Positions 53,674 through 63,024 of a stretch of DNA of 64,000 bases are shown one piece after another; position 1 is the stretch's first letter; the number at the start of each line of letters is the position of its first letter. The translations under genes were made by a program, and so were the position numbers. The notes under the pieces were generated by a model. That model worked only from the letters and a program-made list of their open reading frames with translations. It was not told the DNA's origin and did no database searches. This DNA is from Rhodobiaceae bacterium (GTDB taxonomy: Bacteria > Pseudomonadota > Alphaproteobacteria > Parvibaculales > Parvibaculaceae), in the NCBI GenBank assembly GCA_021404525.1, contig JAAWWE010000004.1:1-64000 (forward strand). Direction: 5' to 3'.

Positions 53674-53704
53674 AGCCCGTTTTTTGGATCAAAACGGGGC
53701 TCTA
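53671..53704. terminator. Hairpin at the egtD stop
   Basis: TAGAGCCCGTTTT (53671-53683) pairs with AAAACGGGGCTCTA (53691-53704) with one bulge. It starts on the egtD stop codon. The T-run lies inside the stem, so termination is possible but not certain. Confidence 0.45.
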
Positions 53705-53781
53705 GTTACCTTGTTTCGTCGCCCATTTCTATTCAGTGAATTGGCGGACGGTGAAGCGTTTCCGCTTAACCTGGCAACGCT

Positions 53782-54078
53782 CTAAGGCATCTCAAACGCC
53801 TTAACACTGATCACATGTCCGTTGGAGGCCGCTTTGCGGAAGGGCAGGATCGCCTGATAGGCGTCTGAATTGTACCAGGCATCGAGCTTGTCCGCTGATG
53901 GGAAACGAATGAGGACGATCCGTCCCTTTGGGGCTTCGCCCTCCAGCACATTTGGCTCTTCATCGGCGGCGAGAATTTCCGCGCCAAATGGCGCCAGGGC
54001 GTCCATAAAGCCTGCTTCGTATTTTGCGTAGTGCTCCCGATCCTTGATGTCGACAAATGCCATTGCGTAAACGGTCAT
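53782..54078 (-). CDS. DUF1330 protein
   Basis: 98 residues. MTVYAMAFVDIKDREHYAKY, EGEAPKGRIVLIRFPSADKL and WYNSDAYQAILPFRKAASNG match DUF1330, a dimeric ferredoxin-like fold of unknown function. Convergent with egtD. Confidence 0.88.
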   Translation of the reverse strand: MTVYAMAFVDIKDREHYAKYEAGFMDALAPFGAEILAADEEPNVLEGEAPKGRIVLIRFPSADKLDAWYNSDAYQAILPFRKAASNGHVISVKAFEMP

Positions 54079-54236
54079 GTTCCCAAGCTTCCCTGTGATT
54101 TTTGTTGTTCTCAGAGTGCCTTAGGTCGCGTCCATTAGGAAGGGGACAATTCGATCCGACAATAAATAAAGAAACTTCTTGAATTATTGAGCCGGTCGTC
54201 ATAAATAAAGATAATACTTTCTCAAAGGAGTTGGCC

Positions 54237-55304
54237 ATGGCTGAGCCTCGATATGACATGCTGGACCCTGCCCTTGAACCGTTGCGCTCAAAGGGGCCCC
54301 TTCTTAAAAATGGTTTTGTCAATCATGCGCCGATGGCTGCGGAAGCACTTGTTGCCATGGGGCAGGGGGGGCTCGCCAAAAGCTGGGTGCGGGCAAATCT
54401 CGGCACCATCCTTCCGGCCAATGATCGCGTGGCCCCTCTTGATCCAACTGAATTGGAGCATGCCCTTGGTGATCCCCGCCGCCAAGATGCCTGGCGGTCC
54501 TTCTTCCACCAACGTCTTGCCGATGGTGCCTGGGAGCCTGTGTTGGATGAGTGGGCCAATCGTTTGGCGCCGGGGCTCTTTGCGGCTGCGGCACACGGGA
54601 TTATTCGCGTTGGCCATGGCGTCCGTGCGCTTCGCTTAGACGATACGTCTTTGCGTCGGCGGGAACTTGCGGAGGGCCTTGCGCTTTGGGCGAGCGCCTA
54701 CCAACCGCTGGTTACACATCGGGTCGACGACAGCCCGACATTTTCTCCAAAAGAAGCGCTGGCTAAGGTTCCGCTGGTGCCGCTTGCGCATCGGCGCAAT
54801 GAAGGCGCCATCACCACTGCTCTTGAGCAACTGCCTCATGCGCAGGGGTTTGCCGAGGCGATCTCCCTGGTCGATGTGTCGGGTGATCTGCCAGCCCTCG
54901 CAAACGACATTGCTTCGGAGTTTGCCCAGGTGTTTCTCTATCGCGTCCATACACCGCTCACCGCCATCGTCTTTACCCATGCAATCACCACCGTGGCTGC
55001 CATTCTCAACATCGCACCTCATGTGAAAGAGGAAACAATTCGGAAGCTTGTCTCTTATGGCTGGCAAACAGCAGCTGGATTGCATGCAGCCTATTCGGAA
55101 TTCCCGGCGCCTGGACCGGGTGATGTGCCGATGGAGACCGCTGAGGAGATCGCGGTTCGTGCTGCGACTCATGGTGACGACCATGTGATCAAGCTTTCAG
55201 AAGCCTGTCTGCGCTTTTATGAAGTAACTCATGATGATCGGTTCCTAATGGTTCCCTCACATGCGCGCACTATGCTTCCCGAAATCCCCTTCCGCGATGC
55301 TTAG
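54237..55304 (+). CDS. Questin-oxidase-family protein
   Basis: 355 residues. LKNGFVNHAPMAAEALVAMG, FFHQRLADGAWEPVLDEWA and LAPGLFAAAAHGIIRVGHGV match the questin-oxidase/AflY family, which does Baeyer-Villiger-type oxidation in fungal polyketide pathways. The bacterial role is unknown. AAGGAG lies 6 nt before ATG 54237. Two ATAAATAAAGA direct repeats (54162-54172 and 54201-54211) lie just upstream. Confidence 0.82.
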   Translation: MAEPRYDMLDPALEPLRSKGPLLKNGFVNHAPMAAEALVAMGQGGLAKSWVRANLGTILPANDRVAPLDPTELEHALGDPRRQDAWRSFFHQRLADGAWEPVLDEWANRLAPGLFAAAAHGIIRVGHGVRALRLDDTSLRRRELAEGLALWASAYQPLVTHRVDDSPTFSPKEALAKVPLVPLAHRRNEGAITTALEQLPHAQGFAEAISLVDVSGDLPALANDIASEFAQVFLYRVHTPLTAIVFTHAITTVAAILNIAPHVKEETIRKLVSYGWQTAAGLHAAYSEFPAPGPGDVPMETAEEIAVRAATHGDDHVIKLSEACLRFYEVTHDDRFLMVPSHARTMLPEIPFRDA

Positions 55305-55319
55305 GGCGCGTGGTTCCTC

Positions 55320-55844
55320 ATGACCTATTCTCTCCTCCTGCGCCTGGGTGCCTTTGCCGCGCTTCTTGGCGGCGTTCTTCGATTGATCTCGAGTTTCATT
55401 CCCTGGGTCGAAGGTTCTGGCCCTTTGGAGAGCTTCTATTTTGTCATTGATGTGACGCTTCTCTTTGGCCTCTTTGCCATCTACCTGGCACGCGCGGAGC
55501 AATTTGGGGTGGTCGGTCTGGTTGGGTTTGTTATCGCAGCAATTGGCCAAGCGGCGATAATTGGACCGGACCATGCGCCCTTTGATCTTGATGTTTATTA
55601 CCTTGGTACGCAGGTGATCGTGACCGGACTCTTTCTTGTGGCGATCGACATGCTGCGGGTGCATGCCTATCCCGCCTGGGTGGCCGGGTTATGGATCGCT
55701 GTTCCCCTCGCCAGTCTTGGCATAGGCGCGATAGATCCCTCTCCTTATGGTTGGGCATACTTTATCGGTGGTCTTCTTTTCAGCTTGGGCTTCATCACCG
55801 CAGGTGCTGCCCTCTTAAACAACTGGGCACCGGCTAGAAAGTAA
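55320..55844 (+). CDS. Membrane protein of unknown function
   Basis: 174 residues with about six membrane segments (LRLGAFAALLGGVLRLISSF, VIDVTLLFGLFAIYLARA, VGLVGFVIAAIGQAAIIG and others). It follows the questin-oxidase-like gene by 15 bp, so they may be an operon. Its end overlaps the convergent autotransporter by 11 bp. Confidence 0.75.
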   Translation: MTYSLLLRLGAFAALLGGVLRLISSFIPWVEGSGPLESFYFVIDVTLLFGLFAIYLARAEQFGVVGLVGFVIAAIGQAAIIGPDHAPFDLDVYYLGTQVIVTGLFLVAIDMLRVHAYPAWVAGLWIAVPLASLGIGAIDPSPYGWAYFIGGLLFSLGFITAGAALLNNWAPARK

Positions 55845-58800
55845 TTCTCATCCCAGCTGACGCCTGTTCGGTGTGTCCGTCCCCTGACAGGGATGCGCCA
55901 CCCTCTGCACGGACGAAGATCGAGAAGCTGTTGCCCAGATGCGCCGTTGCACCGGCGCCCACAGTTGCCCTTGTATCATCTCTGTCGGCGGCGAAGGTCA
56001 CGCCGTTGGCTTTGATGCTGTTTCCACCCAATAGGTTATGTTCGATGCCGATCTCTGCGGAGAGGTTGAGGACACGATTGCCCTGTAAGTCGAGATCGAG
56101 ACCGCTGATCATGCCGGCTTCCAGAAGCATGCTGTCGCTTTCGGCAAAGTCGACCGCGATGCCGGAGGCGTCGGTGAAGCCGTCAATATCGCTGTCAATA
56201 TAGGTAAGTGACGCGCGAGGGGTGACCGTCCACTGATCTGTTTCTCCAGCGACAAGGAATTGGTTGCCGACCTGTAGACCTACTGAGTAGGTGTAGGCTT
56301 CTGTGTCTGCGACGCCCGCCAGATTGGGACGATCTATATTGACTTCATAGCGGGTGAGTGTCGCGAGTGCTTCTGCGAACAATCCACGGCCCGCCGTCCA
56401 GTAGGCGCTAACGCCGGCGCCGTAGCCACTCGCTGCAAAGGTAGACCCATTGCCATTGGTTACGGAGGTGTCTGTTGAGGTGTGTTGTAGCAGCCCGCCA
56501 ATGCTTAGAGCGCCCGGGAGGTCGGTGTCCAGAACGAGATCGTATCCCGCCTGGCCAAAACGATTTCTGCTCTCATATTGGTTTGAGTTTGTGAACTCCT
56601 CCGAACCACGGACATATCCGCCACGTAGCCACGCGCCTGTCTTTGCCTGTTGGCGGCCCTCGACATGACCCCAGCGTTTTTGTGCCCAGGGCATTTGATC
56701 GCGTGCGAAGCCTGAAAGGGCCAGGGGCAATGCCTGGTAGGCAGGAATTTGGGTGGCGATGGTGCCGTCCGATTGCAGATACCAGTTCTGTCCGTCTGCC
56801 TGGTTCAGTTCGTATTCGAAGATGCCGCCGACCACAGCGCGAGACAATGTAAAGGCATCGCTTGCAGAGCCAACACCGCGCACTTCTACAATTCGAATGC
56901 CGTCTGTTGCGCCGGTGCCGGTGATGCCGCCTGCACCGCCTGCGTCTGTGATCGTAATGCCGGTCGCACCACCCGCACCCGTTGTCACCGTATCCAGGAT
57001 CAGAACGTCCGTTGTATCGACCGCTCCGTTGTTGAGCACCGTATCAAGATGAAGCTCCCCTCCATTGGAGATGAAGTTGGACGTCCCCCCAACTCCGGGA
57101 ACACCGAGGCTGGTAATGGCAAGTACGTCACCTGCAACGGCTCCTGTCCCCCCTGTCTCTGCATCTGCCAGGGTGATGGTCCCTGAATTGATGAACGTCT
57201 CAAGGTTCAGAATATGGCCCTGCTCAATGCCGGTATTGGTGAGCGACAAGGCCGCAGACCCTGTTGCAAAGCTTTCGTTTGTCGTATTGAACGCGGTGGC
57301 GCCTGTGACGGTTGAAAGTCGGAGCGTCCCTGTGGCCGTATTGTCAAACGTGTCTGTCCCTGCACCAAAGTCCAGAATAGCGACCGCCTCTGTATCGCGA
57401 ATCCCATCAGCGTTCGTGTCTGTGAACCGGCGCAGATTGACGCTGTTGGACGATAGGTTGTTCAGGCTATCGCCGCCGCCACTCAAAACAATCGACCCCG
57501 TGATGGTGCCGCTATTGTTGAGGGTCGTAGCGCCCGCCCCTCGATTGTCGATTGCAAAGTCAGAGAGAGCTCCGATGGACCCACCCGTATTCACATTGAT
57601 TACGGAGGGGGCACCACCTCTTACGTCTATGCCCGCTCCGCTAATGGATGTGGCGCCACCGAGCACTGCTCCATTGACTGTGATGGTACTACCTGCCCCG
57701 GCGGTCACGCGGATCGCATCATTGTCACTAGTGGTTGCGTTTACATTGTTGACGGTGACCGTCGCGTTTGCAGCCGCACCAGTGAACGCTTCAATGCCTT
57801 CGTCGCCCGATGTGATGGTGCCAGTTGATGTGATCGTTACGCCGGCTTGGCCATAGGTATTGATGCCATCGTCGGTCGCTGTGATGTTGGTGGCAGTGAT
57901 CGTCGAGCTGCCGGTATAAGAATAGGCCTGAATGCCATCGGCATCGCCAGCACCTGTCGTGGTCACTGTACCGTTGGTTGTGATGTTGATCGAAGCCGGG
58001 CCTGCTGCAAAAATTGCGTCGCTTGCTGCCCCCGTTGATGTGACAGTGCCGTTTGTCGTGACGGTGATGGACCCGCCACCTGCATATGCCCCGATCGCTG
58101 TGTTTACCGCTGTGACATTGCCATTTGTTGTGACTGTCGTGCCGGTCGCGCCATAGGCATAGACACCATAGGTCGCGGCGTTCACGTTGTTCACTGTGAC
58201 GCTGGTGCTGCTGCCGGTTGAGTAGGTATAGATGCCGATCGAGGTTGTTGTGATGGTCCCTGTGTCTGTCAGATTGATGGCGCCTGCACCGCTTAGGGCG
58301 ATAATGCCTGGACCATTTGCCGTGATACCTGTGGAATTGACGGTCAAATTTCCAGTTGCTGAGAACGTGTTGATGCCGATTCCACCGCCGGTTGTCGTAA
58401 CGAGAGCACCAGCATTGACGGTAACACTTCCAGCTTGAGAGTAGGCATTGATGCCGCCGCCGCTTCCAGTGACCGCCCCAGTGGTAGTGACGTTGACCGC
58501 ACCGGAGCCAGCTCCCGCAGCGGCTGCCAAGATGCCATAGCCATTGGCAACTGATACGCCTGACGTGGTGAGATCAATTGTGCCGCCATTGTTGTATGCA
58601 TAGATACCGGTGATCGGACCGGTGCCGCTTGCGGTGACCTGGCCAACATTGATGGTGGTCGCGCCGCCGACATTCTGAGTATTGACTCCGTTTGAGCCCG
58701 AGCCTGTTGTTGTGATGGTGCCTGGCGCGGTGATCGTGATCGCATTGCCGCCGGTGCTCGACGCTGTAATGCCTGTCGAACCTGCTCCGGTCGTGCTGAT

Positions 58801-59217
58801 GGTTGTGGTCTCAGTGGCGGTGATGGCGACAGACCCGTTGAGAGAACCTGAGTAGATGCCGTGAGAGGTGGTGCCAGTTGTGGTGAGGTTTACTGTACCC
58901 TGGGTTGTCGTTGACAGGTTTCCAAGATTGGCACCGGTTGCGCCATTGGCGAGAGCCGATGTGTTGTTTGCGGTTGTACTGACGGTAACACCGTCTTGCA
59001 GAATGACGGTCGCATCGTTGACGTCATAATCGATGCCGGTTGTGAAATTGTTTCCGGCGGGCGTACATGTGGCTGTACCGCCTGCAGCAATAACACCGCA
59101 TTCATTGGCGGCGCTCGCTGAGCGGAGATGTCCGTAGGCTCCCATTGACAGAACTGATGTCGACAACATCAATGCCAGACGATGACCAGACGCTTTACGG
59201 TTTTTCGTTTTACTCAC
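55834..59217 (-). CDS. Type V autotransporter with beta-helix passenger
   Basis: 1127 residues. A signal region (LALMLSTSVLSMGAYG to SASAANECG) leads into a Thr/Gly/Asn-rich passenger of about 750 residues with short repeats such as GTITTTGSGSNGVNTQNVGG, expected to form a right-handed beta-helix. The last ~300 residues are an autotransporter barrel (TGAWLRGGYVRGSEEF, GAGVSAYWTAGRGLFAEALA) ending in Phe. I chose GTG 59217, with GGGAG 7 nt upstream. A near-CtrA box lies 65 bp upstream. Likely a surface adhesin; target unknown. Confidence 0.9.
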   Translation of the reverse strand: MSKTKNRKASGHRLALMLSTSVLSMGAYGHLRSASAANECGVIAAGGTATCTPAGNNFTTGIDYDVNDATVILQDGVTVSTTANNTSALANGATGANLGNLSTTTQGTVNLTTTGTTSHGIYSGSLNGSVAITATETTTISTTGAGSTGITASSTGGNAITITAPGTITTTGSGSNGVNTQNVGGATTINVGQVTASGTGPITGIYAYNNGGTIDLTTSGVSVANGYGILAAAAGAGSGAVNVTTTGAVTGSGGGINAYSQAGSVTVNAGALVTTTGGGIGINTFSATGNLTVNSTGITANGPGIIALSGAGAINLTDTGTITTTSIGIYTYSTGSSTSVTVNNVNAATYGVYAYGATGTTVTTNGNVTAVNTAIGAYAGGGSITVTTNGTVTSTGAASDAIFAAGPASINITTNGTVTTTGAGDADGIQAYSYTGSSTITATNITATDDGINTYGQAGVTITSTGTITSGDEGIEAFTGAAANATVTVNNVNATTSDNDAIRVTAGAGSTITVNGAVLGGATSISGAGIDVRGGAPSVINVNTGGSIGALSDFAIDNRGAGATTLNNSGTITGSIVLSGGGDSLNNLSSNSVNLRRFTDTNADGIRDTEAVAILDFGAGTDTFDNTATGTLRLSTVTGATAFNTTNESFATGSAALSLTNTGIEQGHILNLETFINSGTITLADAETGGTGAVAGDVLAITSLGVPGVGGTSNFISNGGELHLDTVLNNGAVDTTDVLILDTVTTGAGGATGITITDAGGAGGITGTGATDGIRIVEVRGVGSASDAFTLSRAVVGGIFEYELNQADGQNWYLQSDGTIATQIPAYQALPLALSGFARDQMPWAQKRWGHVEGRQQAKTGAWLRGGYVRGSEEFTNSNQYESRNRFGQAGYDLVLDTDLPGALSIGGLLQHTSTDTSVTNGNGSTFAASGYGAGVSAYWTAGRGLFAEALATLTRYEVNIDRPNLAGVADTEAYTYSVGLQVGNQFLVAGETDQWTVTPRASLTYIDSDIDGFTDASGIAVDFAESDSMLLEAGMISGLDLDLQGNRVLNLSAEIGIEHNLLGGNSIKANGVTFAADRDDTRATVGAGATAHLGNSFSIFVRAEGGASLSGDGHTEQASAGMRITF

Positions 59218-59281
59218 AGAAACGCTCCCAGAAACTGCCAATAACTGATGTCTACAATGCAGGGCTGTCGACGATCTTTGG

Positions 59282-59296
59282 TTAGGGAGCAGTTAA
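59282..59296. promoter_or_regulatory. Near-CtrA box upstream of the autotransporter
   Basis: On the minus strand TTAA-CTGCTCC-CTAA matches TTAA-N7-TTAA with one mismatch. It lies 65 bp before the autotransporter start. Confidence 0.3.
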
Positions 59297-59390
59297 TAGA
59301 GCAGCCTATTGGCGAGTCAAATTAACTCTGGCCGTTGCTTAGGTTTTGTTACGACAATCAACGCCTATGGTTTACGGATAAACCCAAAGG

Positions 59391-60482
59391 TCAGTCTGGG
59401 TCTGCCATCGTGACGGTTGTTGCAAACTCTGGAGCAAGCGGGCTGACTGCAAGAGGGCACCGCACGTCAGGCAGCACAGCAACATCAAACAGTTCACGGA
59501 TTTCTCCGTCCAGACGCAGCCATTCCACAACATTGCCGGTGGCAAGGTCGATTACTTGCACACCGCACCACGGGTCCGCATCCCGCTTTTGCAACTCATC
59601 CTCAAGTTCAAGGCCTGCAAAGGACTGATCGCGTGGAAGAGAGAGGGTAACGATGGCGTGGTTGTTGTGGAAGGCAAGCCCGCGAACGAAGCCAGGAAGA
59701 AATGCGATTTCCTCTGTCGCACCGGTTTGGCGATCTATGCGCACGAGATGACCACGCCCGGAATTGAGTGCGTAGAGCTGATTGTTGTGGAGTCTTGGTG
59801 AGTGCGGCATGGAAAGCTTTTCTGTCAGCACACGGTCTTTTTGAACGTCGATAAGAATTCCGCCCTCGCCACGGCGGTCCCGCCATCCGGTGACAACATC
59901 GCTTCGGGACACAGCGGTGACGTATCGGGCTTCTCCCTTTTCCATCGCGAGGCCGTTTAAGTGGCAGCGATCTTCCGGTGCGAGTTTTGTGATGAAGGGT
60001 GGTTGCCATAGAGGCTTGAACCCATGAACAGGATCGAGCGTTGCGAGGCAGGAATAGGCTGTGTTTACAAAGATGATGCGGCCTGAAGGTTCGACGGCAA
60101 TTTCGTGGGCGTCGACATCACCGGTTGTTTGTGCGTTTCGCGGCACGTAACAGACATCATACTGATTGTTGGCGAACTCACCCTCTCGCAGCATGTTCTC
60201 CATTCGCCAGATCTGGGCGTGGGAGGCGAGGTAGATGCGTTGCCTCTGGGCACAAAGCCCCATGGCACGCGGAAAGCCGGTCTGATGAATGGAGAGGCCA
60301 CCATTCGGCTGTACACCAACAAAATAGACAATGCCTGATTGGTAGGATGTGAAGACAATCCCGGCGCCATTTGTCGCCAGCCAGCCGGGCAGGTTTCTGG
60401 AGCAGGAAATTTGCGTTCCTGCAGGTGCGGGCTGAGGCTCATTCGGTGATTGCGGGTCAGGTGTTTCTGAGTCTACGGTCAT
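59391..60482 (-). CDS. TIGR03032-family (DUF4915-like) beta-propeller protein
   Basis: 363 residues. CSRNLPGWLATNGAGIVFTS, IHQTGFPRAMGLCAQRQRIY and HPLTxP-like repeats later (LPGFVRGLAFHNNHAIVTLS) match TIGR03032. Function unknown in the family; probably a carbohydrate- or peptide-linked beta-propeller. Divergent from the tandem hydrolase genes by 50 bp. Confidence 0.8.
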   Translation of the reverse strand: MTVDSETPDPQSPNEPQPAPAGTQISCSRNLPGWLATNGAGIVFTSYQSGIVYFVGVQPNGGLSIHQTGFPRAMGLCAQRQRIYLASHAQIWRMENMLREGEFANNQYDVCYVPRNAQTTGDVDAHEIAVEPSGRIIFVNTAYSCLATLDPVHGFKPLWQPPFITKLAPEDRCHLNGLAMEKGEARYVTAVSRSDVVTGWRDRRGEGGILIDVQKDRVLTEKLSMPHSPRLHNNQLYALNSGRGHLVRIDRQTGATEEIAFLPGFVRGLAFHNNHAIVTLSLPRDQSFAGLELEDELQKRDADPWCGVQVIDLATGNVVEWLRLDGEIRELFDVAVLPDVRCPLAVSPLAPEFATTVTMADPD

Positions 60483-60532
60483 GAACCCTCCTTAGCAGTT
60501 TTGGTGAGGGCGCAATAGCGGAGATGGTCGAT

Positions 60533-61267
60533 ATGGTAACTGCGAAACAACAGAACATCCCGCAGCCGATGGATGAGGTGAGGGGTCCTCCGGTCAGCAA
60601 TGTGTTGCGTGAATTCCTGACGCCGCTGGAATTTGCCAATCTGCTTTTGTTTTGGTGGCGATTGCCGTTTCATCTGCGGGGGAATGGACAAACCGTTTTG
60701 CTCCTGCCGGGGCTTGGCGGCGGCGAGCGCTCGATGGCGATCATTCGAGAATATCTGAAGGTCTTGGGCTACGACCCTCAGGACTGGGGCCTGGGCCGGA
60801 ATGACGGTCGGGTGATGGATAAACTCCCCAGGGTGAACGAGATGGTGCGTACGCTTGCGCGGGATGCGGGCGCGCCCATCATTCTGATCGGTTGGAGTCT
60901 TGGCGGGTATTTTGCGCGGGAAGCGGCGCGGGATAACCCCGCGGATGTGTCTCAGGTCATTACGCTCGGCAGCCCGCTAGTTGGCGGTCCGAAATACACA
61001 GCGACCGCCCGCTTTTTTGGACGCCGTGGGCTTGATCATGACGCGATCGAAGCACGCATCGCAGAGCGGTATCGCACCCCGCTCAGGGTGCCGGTAACGT
61101 CCATCTATTCCAAAGGCGACGGCGTGGTGTCCTGGCAGGCGTCCGTCGACGAGTGGAGCCCGGATGCGGAGAATATTGAGGTTTCCACCACCCATTTTGG
61201 CTTTGGGATTTCGCGGGAAGTGTTGACCCATATTGCTGAACGACTGGCTGTCATTCAGCGTAGATAG
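60533..61267 (+). CDS. Alpha/beta hydrolase (lipase-like), tandem copy 1
   Basis: 244 residues. VLLLPGLGGGERSM is the oxyanion region and LIGWSLGGYFAREAAR the Ser nucleophile elbow. SIYSKGDGVVSWQ holds the acid and the His of TTHFGFG the last triad member. I use ATG 60533, with GGAG 9 nt upstream. It is a paralogue of the next gene. Confidence 0.85.
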   Translation: MVTAKQQNIPQPMDEVRGPPVSNVLREFLTPLEFANLLLFWWRLPFHLRGNGQTVLLLPGLGGGERSMAIIREYLKVLGYDPQDWGLGRNDGRVMDKLPRVNEMVRTLARDAGAPIILIGWSLGGYFAREAARDNPADVSQVITLGSPLVGGPKYTATARFFGRRGLDHDAIEARIAERYRTPLRVPVTSIYSKGDGVVSWQASVDEWSPDAENIEVSTTHFGFGISREVLTHIAERLAVIQRR

Positions 61268-61410
61268 TCGGAGAACCCACGTTTTCAGCCGATTTTCTTG
61301 GCGCTCTGTTCATTTTTGACTGGCCCTTAGGTCGTTCGTGAACATCCAAAAGCATGGCTGGTGCGTAGAAAGTTCATATATTTGATGCTGCACTGCACAA
61401 AGGATAGTTC

Positions 61411-62154
61411 ATGTTGCACCAACCGGTTAAAGACCTGCCCCAGAAACTAGACGGTATCAAAGGGCCGCGCATTTCCCACTCGCTGCGGGAAATTCTCACC
61501 CCTCTAGAGCTGGCACGACTTTCCATCTTCTGGTGGCGTTTGCCTACGCGCCATCGGGGCTTTGGCAAGCCAGTGATCTTGCTGCCGGGCTTTGGCGCTG
61601 GGGAACAGTCGATGATCGTGATCCGGGAATATTTACGCTTTCTTGGCTATCGACCGTTTGATTGGGGCCTTGGGCGCAATGGCGGCGAGGTCGAAGAGAT
61701 GCTGGAGAATTTCTCCGAAATTCTGGCTGCTCGGCATGACGAGGTAGGCGAACCGGTCGCGCTTGTTGGTTGGAGCCTTGGTGGTGTGGTGGCGCGTGAA
61801 GCGGCGCGAGACAATCCTGATGCGGTCTCACAGGTTGTTACACTTGGAACGCCTCTCATTGGCGGGCCGCAATATACCGCTCCTGGTCCCTTCCTCTATT
61901 CCCGCGCGGAGAGAGAGGAAATTGAGGCCAAAGTATCTGATCGTTATGCGGTGCCGCTGGACCTGCCTGTCACCTCCATTTATTCCAAGAAGGACGGCAT
62001 TGTTGCCTGGCAAGCGTCTGTTGATCACTGGAGCCCGGATGTCGAGAATATTGAAGTCGACACCACGCATTTCGGGTTTGGGTTTTCCGAACAGGTTCTA
62101 ACGTTGATCGCAGAGATATTGGGTGGTCATCGGCCACGTCCCTCAAACCCATAA
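61411..62154 (+). CDS. Alpha/beta hydrolase (lipase-like), tandem copy 2
   Basis: 247 residues, with the same layout as copy 1: VILLPGFGAGEQSM, LVGWSLGGVVAREAARDNPD, SIYSKKDGIVAWQASVDHWS and DTTHFGFGFS. By eye more than half of the residues match copy 1, so this is a clear duplication. The stop overlaps the convergent TauE/SafE gene by 12 bp. Confidence 0.85.
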   Translation: MLHQPVKDLPQKLDGIKGPRISHSLREILTPLELARLSIFWWRLPTRHRGFGKPVILLPGFGAGEQSMIVIREYLRFLGYRPFDWGLGRNGGEVEEMLENFSEILAARHDEVGEPVALVGWSLGGVVAREAARDNPDAVSQVVTLGTPLIGGPQYTAPGPFLYSRAEREEIEAKVSDRYAVPLDLPVTSIYSKKDGIVAWQASVDHWSPDVENIEVDTTHFGFGFSEQVLTLIAEILGGHRPRPSNP

Positions 62155-62907
62155 GGTGACACCGCGTGCGATGCAGATGGCGCCGAGGGTCAAGATGATC
62201 CACTGGCTCCATTTGCGGAAGTTGGTGTCAGAGATTTTGTCCAGGACTTTGGTGCCTAATGTCGTTCCCAGCATGGCGCAAGGAATGACCATCACATAGA
62301 GCCACCAGGGAAGCGTTGCCAGATCTCCATCTGCATCGATCGCGACCTGCCGCACCAACACACCAAAATAGACCAGTTTCAAAAGGTGGCTGAGCGTCTG
62401 TGTAATGGCTTTGGTAGCCACAATCTGATGACGGGTGAGGTCTGATTTCACAAAAAAGGCATCGAGAAGGGGGCCAGCGACACCCGCAACCAGATTAATC
62501 AGTGTAATGATGAAGCCACAAATGACGGGCATTCCTGGTTTGGTGATATCGAGGGCGAAGCGGGCTGGGAGTGCTGCTGCAGCAAAGGGCACGGTGCCAA
62601 CGCAGATAAAAACGAGCGCTTTGTCAGGCACGAAGGAGATGGCGCCTAATGCGCCGAGCGACGCGATGGCGCCGACAATATAAAAGCTGAAAACCGACCA
62701 GACGATGTGATCGCGGGTAAGAAACGCGCGGTACCCATTGGAGACCGCTTGGGTGGTCCCATGCAGCATCATTGCGGAGCCCACCGGCAGGACAACCAAA
62801 AACATCCCCATCAACACAATGCCGCCGGCCATGCCAAAAATGCCGGACAGGGTGGCCGTGGCAACGACCGCAAGGGCAATTAGGGCTGTAAGTCCGACAC
62901 TGACCAT
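62143..62907 (-). CDS. Sulfite-exporter TauE/SafE-family permease
   Basis: 254 residues with about eight membrane segments. The N-terminal half has GIFGMAGGIVLMGMFLVVLP, and the repeat in the second half includes FIITLINLVAGVAGPLLDAF. It probably exports an organic anion. AAGGAAACATC precedes ATG 62907; 134 in-frame residues further upstream look non-coding. Divergent from the LysR gene at 63025. Confidence 0.88.
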   Translation of the reverse strand: MVSVGLTALIALAVVATATLSGIFGMAGGIVLMGMFLVVLPVGSAMMLHGTTQAVSNGYRAFLTRDHIVWSVFSFYIVGAIASLGALGAISFVPDKALVFICVGTVPFAAAALPARFALDITKPGMPVICGFIITLINLVAGVAGPLLDAFFVKSDLTRHQIVATKAITQTLSHLLKLVYFGVLVRQVAIDADGDLATLPWWLYVMVIPCAMLGTTLGTKVLDKISDTNFRKWSQWIILTLGAICIARGVTLWV

Positions 62908-63024
62908 GATGTTTCCTTGTGAGATTTCTGGATCGAAGAATTTTTCGCAACCTCTATATCGCCCGTTTTTGTGCGTATTCAAAACGACTTTTCCGCACTC
63001 CTTTTGTGAGCTAAACTCACATAC

